This document shows positions 24,156 through 30,267 of a stretch of DNA of 64,000 nt, one piece after another. The notes below the pieces were generated by a model. The model searched no databases. It saw nothing but the letters and a program-made list of their open reading frames with translations, and was not told the origin of the DNA. How positions within the stretch are numbered: the stretch's first letter is position 1; each line of letters opens with the position of its first letter. This stretch comes from a virus. Both the position numbers and the translations under genes were made by a program. The DNA lies in IMG/VR virus record IMGVR_UViG_3300009509_000001, positions 62,001 to 126,000 of that record, one strand, 5' to 3'.

Positions 24156-24418
24156 AGAATGTCCTCGTTGGTCAGGGCCTTACGCACTTCGGCCAACAGC
24201 CCTTCCTGGTTCACGTAATGTCGTTTGCTGTGCTTGCCGCTGGCCCACCGGCCGTTGACGCGCAGTCTGTATTTGTAATCGTCGGCGGGATCGTTGGTCC
24301 ACTGGGATTTGCGGAACACTTCGATCCTGCATGAGCCTTCCCGCCCACGCAACAAAGTCAGGTTGCCCACGGGTAGTCGTTTCTCAGCCATTTGTCGGTA
24401 CCTTTGCTTCTTGGCCAT
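24152..24418 (-). CDS. Small basic hypothetical protein
   Basis: 88 residues, very basic. Strand-rich centre (LTLLRGREGSCRIEVFRKSQW, YKYRLRVNGRW) and a C-terminal helix. ATGA overlap with paralogue 4. It opens the operon that follows the terminator at 24521. The 100-base gap ahead of it holds only a weak TTGAAG-17-CATATT promoter candidate. Confidence 0.58.
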   Translation of the reverse strand: MAKKQRYRQMAEKRLPVGNLTLLRGREGSCRIEVFRKSQWTNDPADDYKYRLRVNGRWASGKHSKRHYVNQEGLLAEVRKALTNEDIL

Positions 24419-24520
24419 GGCATTTCACGGGCGGTTCGCCTGAGCGCCATTGCAGCTTCGTTTACGGCTAATATGCGGCGTTACAGCGGCAACTTCAAGC
24501 GCTGCCGGAAAAAAGGCATG

Positions 24521-24547
24521 AAAAAAGCCGCCGGTCGACCCGGCGGC
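24521..24547 (-). terminator. Rho-independent terminator
   Basis: On the minus strand GCCGCCGG pairs with CCGGCGGC around a five-base loop, followed by TTTTTT. It lies 26 bases after the stop of the gene at 24573-24809. A textbook terminator that separates the DUF2589 block from the winged-helix block. Confidence 0.85.
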
Positions 24548-24572
24548 CAGGGAGAGAAGAGTCCGAAAGGGT

Positions 24573-24809
24573 TCAACGGACTCCGATGGCGTTCAATTTC
24601 TCTATGATCAGGTCATGGATCTCCGGGGCGGCCTCCTTCCCGGTAAAGTCCACGAATTTGTCGTCCAGGCTTCGGTATGCCGTGGACGTAACTGGTACCT
24701 TGGTCCCGAACAGGACCGTCAGGTCGAAGATGCTGCGTCTGATGGTCACCAACACCAGAACGCGCCCCTCCACGTTGTCTTTGCCGAGGTATCTTACCTC
24801 CTTCGTCAT
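24573..24809 (-). CDS. Small hypothetical protein
   Basis: 78 residues from the second ATG (24809), better spaced from AGGAGG than the ATG three codons earlier. Strand-rich (RVLVLVTIRRSIFDLTVLFG) with a C-terminal amphipathic helix. Last gene before the terminator. No family was recognised. Confidence 0.58.
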   Translation of the reverse strand: MTKEVRYLGKDNVEGRVLVLVTIRRSIFDLTVLFGTKVPVTSTAYRSLDDKFVDFTGKEAAPEIHDLIIEKLNAIGVR

Positions 24810-24836
24810 TGCCTCCATGCCTCCTAGCGTTTGGCG

Positions 24837-25283
24837 TTACAGAAACTTCTCCAGCTCGTCGTTGAGCTTCAGATAGCCTTCAGGGGCTTTGTCGCCCTTG
24901 AAAATCAATTCGACCTTTGCCTTCGTGTTGCGGCTGAACATGCCGCGGCGCATTTCGATGCTCATCTCGTGCTTGCACTCGTCGTCGTCGCACTCGTGTT
25001 CGTCCAGGCCACCGATCTCCACGTCGAACTCCATGCGCATCTTGTCGAGGCGAATGCCGCTGGCTGGCATGAGCGCAAGCATCGGCACTTCGATCTCTCG
25101 CATGGCTCCATCGCCGCCCGGCACCGGAACCTGCAGCTTGAGGGTCTTGACCTTTCCGTCCTCGTCGATGTGCTGCTTGATCGTATCAAGATGCTGGTTG
25201 CGCACCAGTTCCTGGGCCTTGATCACCGCGTTCTGCAGCGCCCGTATAAGTTTGCTCAGTCCCGTTACTCGTTTGTGTGCCAT
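24837..25283 (-). CDS. DUF2589-related protein, short form
   Basis: 148 residues. The centre (VPVPGGDGAMREIEVPMLALMPASGIRLDKMRMEFDVEIGG) matches the core of the DUF2589 protein encoded at 26201-26836 (IDVPLLAIIPMPSLKVDKVDIAFTMSV). An N-terminal helix (LIRALQNAVIKAQELVR) is also shared in kind. A CDDDEC segment may bind metal. DUF2589 has no established function. Two diverged copies with zinc proteins between them suggest one functional unit. Confidence 0.65.
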   Translation of the reverse strand: MAHKRVTGLSKLIRALQNAVIKAQELVRNQHLDTIKQHIDEDGKVKTLKLQVPVPGGDGAMREIEVPMLALMPASGIRLDKMRMEFDVEIGGLDEHECDDDECKHEMSIEMRRGMFSRNTKAKVELIFKGDKAPEGYLKLNDELEKFL

Positions 25284-25540
25284 TACATCTTAACCCTGTG
25301 TGTTACGATTCCGACCTTCTTGACGACGGTGATGCCGCGCGCCGACTTCATCTCGCAGTAAGAGGAGTCCAGCGCCTGGCTGCTGCAGCCGCGGCCCACG
25401 ATGTAGCCGCAGGCCGTGCAGACTTCGACCATGGCGGTGCCGTCGCACCCACTGCACTTGCGCGTCCGCTTCTTCGGGTCGCGGCCCGTGCCGTTGCAGT
25501 CCGGGCAAATGCCCTTCTTCGTATCGAGCCGACCGATCAT
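25283..25540 (-). CDS. DnaJ-type zinc-finger protein
   Basis: 85 residues from the ATG at 25540 (ATGA overlap). CPDCNGTG, CSGCDGT and CTACGY give a CxxCxGxG-like set as in the DnaJ/HSP40 cysteine-rich domain, without a J domain. It may bind unfolded proteins or a partner. TAATG overlap couples it to the short DUF2589 gene. Confidence 0.68.
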   Translation of the reverse strand: MIGRLDTKKGICPDCNGTGRDPKKRTRKCSGCDGTAMVEVCTACGYIVGRGCSSQALDSSYCEMKSARGITVVKKVGIVTHRVKM

Positions 25541-25914
25541 GGCTGCTCCTTGTACCATTTATCGTAGTATTTGTCGTCGCTTCCCAGAACCCGTCCGGCA
25601 TACTTCCGCATGTTGACCTTGCAGTTCTTGCACGTCACGTCGTCGATTACTTTGGTCTTGTCGTACCCTGTATGCTCTCGGGCGAAACCGCATTGGTGTA
25701 CGCCGTCGTAATGAACTTTCAGCGCTTTCAGCGCTTTCACGGCAACCGGCTTCTTACGGGATGCCTTCTCGCGCTCCGCCCGCTTCTTCTCTTTGTACTC
25801 ACGCGTCTTCACCATCTGCCTGAGTGTGCTGCAGAAGGAGCTGCATGTCTTCTGGTTGGCCCTATGTGCGTAATACGGTTTACCGCACATGCGGCATATA
25901 CGGCGTTTCTTCAT
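25537..25914 (-). CDS. Basic zinc-finger protein
   Basis: 125 residues. CRMCGKPYYAHRANQKTCSSFC at 7-28 is a treble-clef-like zinc finger. A strongly basic helical middle (REYKEKKRAEREKASRKK) follows. A second CKNC motif near 95-98 is paired with a histidine-rich stretch. Likely nucleic-acid binding. No HNH catalytic pattern is complete. Confidence 0.6.
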   Translation of the reverse strand: MKKRRICRMCGKPYYAHRANQKTCSSFCSTLRQMVKTREYKEKKRAEREKASRKKPVAVKALKALKVHYDGVHQCGFAREHTGYDKTKVIDDVTCKNCKVNMRKYAGRVLGSDDKYYDKWYKEQP

Positions 25915-26201
25915 AATACCGGCTGCTCCTCCGTGATACGCGGCTGTCTGGTAAATCCGATGTGGTAGACTATGTGCTGGAGCACTACCTGGTGCTCGCC
26001 CATCTGGTACACGGCGAAGCCTTTCTCCTGCCCGATCAGCTTGCCCCTTGGGGACGACCGGTTGATGAGGAAGTTCACCTTGTCCATCGCCTTTCGGATC
26101 TCCTCTTCCGTCTTGATCCTGCTTGGATCGGTGTTACCCACGACGACCCGCTCTACGTGTCGGATCGCCGTGAGATCGAATGGTTTGTCGTCGTGCGACA
26201 T
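25911..26201 (-). CDS. Hypothetical protein between the DUF2589 genes
   Basis: 96 residues, alpha/beta (FAVYQMGEHQVVLQHIVYHIGF at the C-terminus). TGATG overlap with the DUF2589 gene upstream and ATGA with the zinc gene downstream. No motif was recognised; co-expression with DUF2589 is the main clue. Confidence 0.58.
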   Translation of the reverse strand: MSHDDKPFDLTAIRHVERVVVGNTDPSRIKTEEEIRKAMDKVNFLINRSSPRGKLIGQEKGFAVYQMGEHQVVLQHIVYHIGFTRQPRITEEQPVL

Positions 26202-26836
26202 CAGGGCGTTGTTGCCGGGGTTGGGCTGATGGCGTCGTTCATCATGTCGAGAACGCGGGCCAATCCTTCAGGCATGCCGCTGTCCGACGCACTGACCGTG
26301 ACGTCGTACTTGGCGCTGTTGTCGCTCTTGCGCGTGTGCGCCGAGTGCGACGAGGTCTTGCCATGCACCTTGACCGTGGCCTTGAACGGACCCCAGCCGA
26401 CACTGGCGCTGCCTTCGAAGCCGGCTTCGCTGTCGCTGGCCTCGGTGTCCTCGGTACTGGAGTTGACGCTCATGGTGAAGGCGATGTCCACCTTGTCGAC
26501 CTTGAGGGACGGCATGGGGATGATGGCCAGCAGCGGTACGTCGATCTCCACGTTCTTCGGGGTGATCTTGGAAACCGTCTTGGTCTTGTCGGCCGGGTCC
26601 TCCACCTGTTCAAGGATGTTCTGCATGTAGCCGAACTTCACCATGTTGGCGACCTTGATCGTCTTGGTCTTGTCGGCCGGGTCCTCCACTTCCTGGAATC
26701 CGGTCTTCAGAATGAAATCCGCGTTCGCACTGATCATCTGCGCGTTCGCCTTGGCTGCGGCCTGCAAAGGGCCGCCGATCAGGGAATCCATCGGCAGGTT
26801 GCCGAATTGTTTACCCATGTCTACGAGTCCAGGCAT
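26201..26836 (-). CDS. DUF2589 protein, full form
   Basis: 211 residues. The family pattern is clear: LIGGPLQAAAKANAQMISANADFI at 19-42, VEIDVPLLAIIPMPSLKVDKVDIAFTMSV in the middle, a serine/glycine-rich region, then RKSDNSAKYDVTVSASDSGMPEGLARVLDMMNDAI at the end. An insertion repeats VEDPADKTKT twice (about 50-59 and 77-86). Function is unknown. GGAGG precedes the ATG. A leader resembling TTAACACAAAGG lies about 40 bases upstream. Confidence 0.78.
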   Translation of the reverse strand: MPGLVDMGKQFGNLPMDSLIGGPLQAAAKANAQMISANADFILKTGFQEVEDPADKTKTIKVANMVKFGYMQNILEQVEDPADKTKTVSKITPKNVEIDVPLLAIIPMPSLKVDKVDIAFTMSVNSSTEDTEASDSEAGFEGSASVGWGPFKATVKVHGKTSSHSAHTRKSDNSAKYDVTVSASDSGMPEGLARVLDMMNDAISPTPATTP

Positions 26837-26997
26837 CTGGTACCTCCGTTTGTTTGTTCTTGTTGCCCTTTGTGTTAATGAAAATGGTAGCCCCGGTTTC
26901 CTGATCGCGCTGTCAACGAGCCCCTTCCGGCTGAGGCTTTAACGGCTCCCACGCGATCAGTGCCGGCTGCCCGGCAAGGCACAAGGGCACTACCTGA
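26837..26997 (-). other. Non-coding gap with leader and hairpin
   Basis: Holds the 5' leader of the DUF2589 gene and, further upstream, a TGCCGG/CCGGCA hairpin that is one of two near-identical 22-bp copies (26960-26981 and 27747-27768). No convincing gene or promoter: the TTGACA at 26916-26911 has no -10 at usable spacing. Confidence 0.5.
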
Positions 26998-27149
26998 TGG
27001 CCAGGAAGGCGGGACTTGAACCCGCATAAGGATGCATCCACACCGACGGTCGGAACGCGAACGCGCTGACTACGCGCTCCAACCAAGCTACCCGGCCGAG
27101 CCGGGTCACTGCCAGTTGTGTCGGTGGCCTACCGTTCGGCCACTCCCTG
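26998..27149 (-). tRNA. tRNA-like gene with oversized middle; anticodon not assigned
   Basis: A perfect T arm (GCGGG, TTCAAGT, CCCGC at 27025-27009) is followed by CTTCCTG, G and an encoded CCA. A matching 5' acceptor strand CAGGGAG (27149-27143) is followed by TG and a class-II-like D arm (GCCGAACGGTAGGC). The whole is 152 bases, about 60 longer than a class II tRNA. The excess lies between the D and T arms and contains CACCGAC/GTCGGTG closing pairs and a seven-base GC hairpin. Intron, degenerate tRNA or two overlapping tRNAs are all possible. Confidence 0.4.
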
Positions 27150-27238
27150 GAATGCCTCTGACCCATACGCCGGTCTAAGGCGGTAGCGACGTCCGTAGAG
27201 CCCGTGCGCTCCTTGGCTACTTCTGTAAGGCACGGTGT

Positions 27239-27336
27239 TGGTGAAGAGTGACGGATTTGAACCGCCTTCAAGTGCGTCCTGCCCAACGGCCGAAGCCGTG
27301 CTCCGCTCTTGCTTTACCGACATAAGATAACCCTTC
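27239..27336 (-). tRNA. Probable class II-length tRNA; anticodon not assigned
   Basis: 5' acceptor GAAGGGT pairs with 3' ACTCTTC (one G-T), followed by A and an encoded CCA. The T arm is GGCGG, TTCAAAT, CCGTC. A TCTT/AAGA D stem encloses a long loop. At 98 bases it is the size of a Leu, Ser or Tyr tRNA. The expected anticodon stem-loop is not clean because a very stable ACGGC/GCCGT hairpin occupies that place. Confidence 0.45.
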
Positions 27337-27411
27337 AATAAATGCCGACCCCTTACCACCATCATGTGTCAGGTAGTGCGCGGGTCGGCGCAATCAATGG
27401 AGGCAAGGTAC

Positions 27412-27663
27412 TCAAGTGAACCCGGAAGGGTACTGCTGCCATTTTATCGGCGGCCCCGAAAACAGGGCCATACCCTCCTCCAAACAGCCCGCTATGTCCA
27501 CCTCCAGGACGGGGGCCTGAGTTCCACAGGCGATGAGCAGACATGGCACGTCGGCGCTACCGAAGTCGCAGTGCGCCGGGTGGTTGTGGCCGCCCCTGCA
27601 TAGGACGTGATGCTTCACTGGCTGTACGGTGATCAAACCCGCCGCGAGCAAAGTCATCAACAT
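27412..27663 (-). CDS. Small cysteine/histidine-rich protein
   Basis: 83 residues from the ATG at 27663, with CAGGAGG eight bases upstream. A hydrophobic N-terminus (LMTLLAAGLITV) precedes HHVLCRGGHNHPAHCDFG, a likely metal site. It is the first gene after the promoter at 27826, with a structured leader of about 155 bases, and precedes the tRNA-like genes. No family was recognised. Confidence 0.6.
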   Translation of the reverse strand: MLMTLLAAGLITVQPVKHHVLCRGGHNHPAHCDFGSADVPCLLIACGTQAPVLEVDIAGCLEEGMALFSGPPIKWQQYPSGFT

Positions 27664-27746
27664 GGCTGCACCTCCTGTGTTGAAATCTAAAGGGCACTTC
27701 CCTCCCTCCCCTTCGTGAGCCACGTTCGCTCCGTCCAGTTCGGGAG

Positions 27747-27768
27747 GTGCCGGCGACCCGGCAAGGCA
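27747..27768. repeat. 22-bp repeat, second copy of 26960-26981
   Basis: The two copies differ at only two central bases. Each contains TGCCGG and CCGGCA arms on the minus strand, so each forms a six-base-pair hairpin with a four-base loop. Both lie in untranslated sequence flanking the tRNA region. Confidence 0.65.
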
Positions 27769-27825
27769 AGAACCCGCCTGCGGGAGCGCGGCGGCGATGC
27801 GCCGTCAATCACGCTCCATGCTTTA

Positions 27826-27854
27826 TCTATAACGGGAGTTTGCCGCTAAGTCAA
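27826..27854 (-). promoter_or_regulatory. Sigma70-like promoter TTGACT-17-TATAGA
   Basis: TTGACT (27854-27849) and TATAGA (27831-27826) are 17 bases apart on the minus strand. This is one of the best promoters in the window. The expected start near 27819 gives a leader of about 155 bases before the gene at 27663, then the tRNA-like genes. Confidence 0.65.
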
Positions 27855-27871
27855 GGCAACTTGGAAATTAC

Positions 27872-27904
27872 TCAGTGGATAATCAGTGGATAATCAGTGG
27901 CTAA
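27872..27904. repeat. Three 11-bp direct repeats upstream of promoter
   Basis: TCAGTGGATAA occurs at 27872 and 27883, and a partial third copy TCAGTGG-CTAA at 27894. The 11-base period is one helical turn. The array ends about 18 bases upstream of the -35 box, a typical place for an activator or operator. Confidence 0.7.
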
Positions 27905-27910
27905 CTTAAA

Positions 27911-28219
27911 TTACCAGGAAGTATTCTGCGGATGGTGCACGGCCTCGGGCGGCGTGTCGTCGAAGAGTATGCGGTGCGGCTGCACGTCGAAGATGATGCG
28001 GTACTGGATGCCGGCCCGCTCCATGTCGGCCAGGATCGTGCGCTTCGTGTTCTCGATGCTCCAGGGCTTGCCGTGGTCGTGCAGGCCGCGCATGGTGATG
28101 AGTATGATGTCATGGCCCTCGTCGTGAACGCGCTGCAGCCGCTCGAAGGCGCCGGGCAGCCACTCGCCCGTGTGGTAGTTCACGAGCGTTCCGTCAATGT
28201 CGTAGATGTGCGTGCTCAT
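27911..28219 (-). CDS. HAD-family phosphatase
   Basis: 102 residues from the ATG at 28219 (ATGA overlap). Motif I is IYDIDGTLV near the N-terminus. Motif II is ILITMRG. FDDTPPEA near the C-terminus fits the acidic motif IV. It is short, like the capless HAD phosphatases of phages. The substrate is unknown; a nucleotide or polynucleotide 5' phosphate is possible. Confidence 0.72.
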   Translation of the reverse strand: MSTHIYDIDGTLVNYHTGEWLPGAFERLQRVHDEGHDIILITMRGLHDHGKPWSIENTKRTILADMERAGIQYRIIFDVQPHRILFDDTPPEAVHHPQNTSW

Positions 28220-28497
28220 CGTATGAACCCATAGGCTATGAGTCCGGCGCTCAGGCCGACGATGATCCAGAAGCACCAGGCCATGACCTTGGCCCTGCGG
28301 GCGGACACCTTATGCTGCGGCGTCCAGTTGTTGGCGTCGGCGATTCGCCGCGCTTCGGCCTTGGCTTCCTTGTACGCTTCCTTCTTCTGGCGCTTGTGCC
28401 GCTCGGCCAGCTTGCGCTTGTTGGTCGTACGGTGGCTGTTGTGCTTGCGGTTCCAGTTGAGGGTCCTGCTGCGCTCCTGGTTGTTCACATAGCTCAT
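28216..28497 (-). CDS. Basic single-span membrane protein
   Basis: 93 residues. A highly basic, helical N-terminal 65 residues (RTTNKRKLAERHKRQKKEAYKEAKAE) is followed by one membrane span at about 72-90 (VMAWCFWIIVGLSAGLIAYG). ATGA overlaps on both sides. It could tether nucleic acid or a partner at the membrane. Confidence 0.6.
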   Translation of the reverse strand: MSYVNNQERSRTLNWNRKHNSHRTTNKRKLAERHKRQKKEAYKEAKAEARRIADANNWTPQHKVSARRAKVMAWCFWIIVGLSAGLIAYGFIR

Positions 28498-28736
28498 GGG
28501 ATCGTGTACTCCATCACTTCGTTGAAATCCTTGATGGCGGCCTGGGCGTTCGGATGCGGATCGGTGCCGGCGCCACGCTGGTTGCCGTTGATGAAGAACT
28601 GCCAGCGCCAGAAACTGTCATGTCCCTTGGTGGCGGCCCCGCCCGTGTAGGGCTCGGTCGGTTTTCCGCAATGCTCCTTCATGCCGGGGCCGCGGCCGCC
28701 GCACTCGGTGCATACCATCATCAGTCGTTGCGTCAT
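28494..28736 (-). CDS. Small zinc-ribbon-like protein
   Basis: 80 residues. CTECGGRGPGMKEHCG at 9-24 is a compact metal site. The rest is a small alpha/beta domain ending in a helix. AAGGAGGA precedes the start. No family was recognised. Confidence 0.6.
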   Translation of the reverse strand: MTQRLMMVCTECGGRGPGMKEHCGKPTEPYTGGAATKGHDSFWRWQFFINGNQRGAGTDPHPNAQAAIKDFNEVMEYTIP

Positions 28737-28746
28737 GTCATCCTCC

Positions 28747-30267
28747 TTATAGTCTTACCCACCAGACGTAGTCGTCTTCCAGGTGAAGTTCCAATTTGGC
28801 CGTGGCCACGAACTCGTCGACGGCCTGCTTCACCTGTGGTCCGAAGGTCGTGCCGTTGCGCGTCGGGTGGTTGTAGTCGTGGCCCGCCAGTATCCCGCCG
28901 GACTTCACGCGGTTTCGCCACATTGAAATGTCCTTGGACACCGCCTTGTAGCTGTGGTCCGCATCCAGGAACACCAGGTCGAACAGGCTGCCCGGCGTGT
29001 TCCTGTACGCCTGTTCGCTCGTGGCCTTTCGCACACGGATGCGCTTACCATACGGGTACAGCGCCCACATGGCGTCCAGCATGTTTAGTCGATGCCGCTT
29101 GTCGTCCTGGTTGGCGATGTAGTCGCCGGTCGCCGCATACTCGCTGCCCGTCGGCGGCGGCGCCCAGACGTCGACCGCCAGTATGTTGGCGGATGGAATG
29201 GCTGCGGCCAGGTAGGCCGTCGTCTCGCCGCGGTAGACGCCGATCTCGGCGATGCGTGGATTGGCGATCCCATCAAGAAGCCGGTGGAGTACACGGGCAC
29301 GCCCATACGGCGCACGCGGCTCCGGCCGCTCATCATAGCGGGCCAGCTTTATCGGCATCTTCTCGAAGTGCTCCCACTGGCCACTGAAGCCGCTAGTGTC
29401 CTTACGTAGCCACGTAGTGGTGAGTTCGCTTCGATCACTGATCGTCGTGTAGCCACGGATGGCTATGTGCGGAACACCGTCACGAAAAGCCACGACCCAC
29501 CACCATTCCATGCGGCTGCAGCCCTGACCAATGGTTCCGTCTGCCCGAAGCTCGATGTCCCTGGAGTCGTGGCCCACGCGTTCATACTTGTAGAATCCGG
29601 CGAACTCCTGATAAAGCTCGTAATCCTCGAACGGCATGTCCAGGTGATGGCTCTCGGCAAGCTGGTCGCCGGCACTCTGCAATGACCGCCACTTGTGGGC
29701 GCCGATCACGGGGATGCCGGCCTCGATGGATTCCCGCGCCGTCACCAGCCAGTTGAACACCCGTGGCAAATATGATACCTCGACGTCCATAATCCCGACG
29801 GCCATGTTCAATGCCGTCTGCTCCATGAACGGACTTGCGTCCAGTATGACGTCCTCGGTGAGCCGCCGGGCCACCCGCAGATAGTCGGCGTGCCCTCTGT
29901 TCATGATCATGAGACCTGCGTTGAAGTAGTTGGCCGACGTGGCGCCAAACTTCTCCATGCATTCGTCGATGACATGGGCGGCGTAGTTGACGTCCCTTAC
30001 CACCTGGAGCTTGCCGTCAATAACCTCCGCCGGGTTCCATTGTCGGCAGAACAGGATGTCAGCGTCGAAGTAGATCACTGTGTCGGCGTCCACGTAGTCG
30101 AACGCATACGTGCGCATGAGCGACGGGTTCAAGCATCCGCTGTCCTCGTACTCACGGTCACCGAGGATCGTCACGGGCAGGCCCGTACAAAGCTCGAAGC
30201 GCCGTGCCGCTTCCTGCGCCAGCGGCAAGTGTCCGCCGGTTCCTACAGTCAGTCCGATCATATTCAT
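28747..30267 (-). CDS. Glycosyltransferase-methyltransferase fusion
   Basis: 506 residues. Residues 1-235 form a GT-A glycosyltransferase: TVITGR-type start and a DAD at 68-70 in ADTVIYFDADILF binds the nucleotide-sugar metal. YFNAGLMIMN is typical of GT8-like enzymes. Residues about 320-506 form a class I SAM methyltransferase of the Methyltransf_24 type (AEIGVYRGETTAYLA, ILAVDVW, LVFLDADHSYKAVSKDI, GGILAGHDY). It transfers a sugar and may methylate it. Last gene of the sugar operon, overlapping the previous gene by ATGA. Confidence 0.8.
   Translation of the reverse strand: MNMIGLTVGTGGHLPLAQEAARRFELCTGLPVTILGDREYEDSGCLNPSLMRTYAFDYVDADTVIYFDADILFCRQWNPAEVIDGKLQVVRDVNYAAHVIDECMEKFGATSANYFNAGLMIMNRGHADYLRVARRLTEDVILDASPFMEQTALNMAVGIMDVEVSYLPRVFNWLVTARESIEAGIPVIGAHKWRSLQSAGDQLAESHHLDMPFEDYELYQEFAGFYKYERVGHDSRDIELRADGTIGQGCSRMEWWWVVAFRDGVPHIAIRGYTTISDRSELTTTWLRKDTSGFSGQWEHFEKMPIKLARYDERPEPRAPYGRARVLHRLLDGIANPRIAEIGVYRGETTAYLAAAIPSANILAVDVWAPPPTGSEYAATGDYIANQDDKRHRLNMLDAMWALYPYGKRIRVRKATSEQAYRNTPGSLFDLVFLDADHSYKAVSKDISMWRNRVKSGGILAGHDYNHPTRNGTTFGPQVKQAVDEFVATAKLELHLEDDYVWWVRL

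Noticed and set aside
26895-26916. TTGACA box on the minus strand
   Set aside because: The only -10-like hexamer (TACCAT) is 21 bases away, too far for sigma70.
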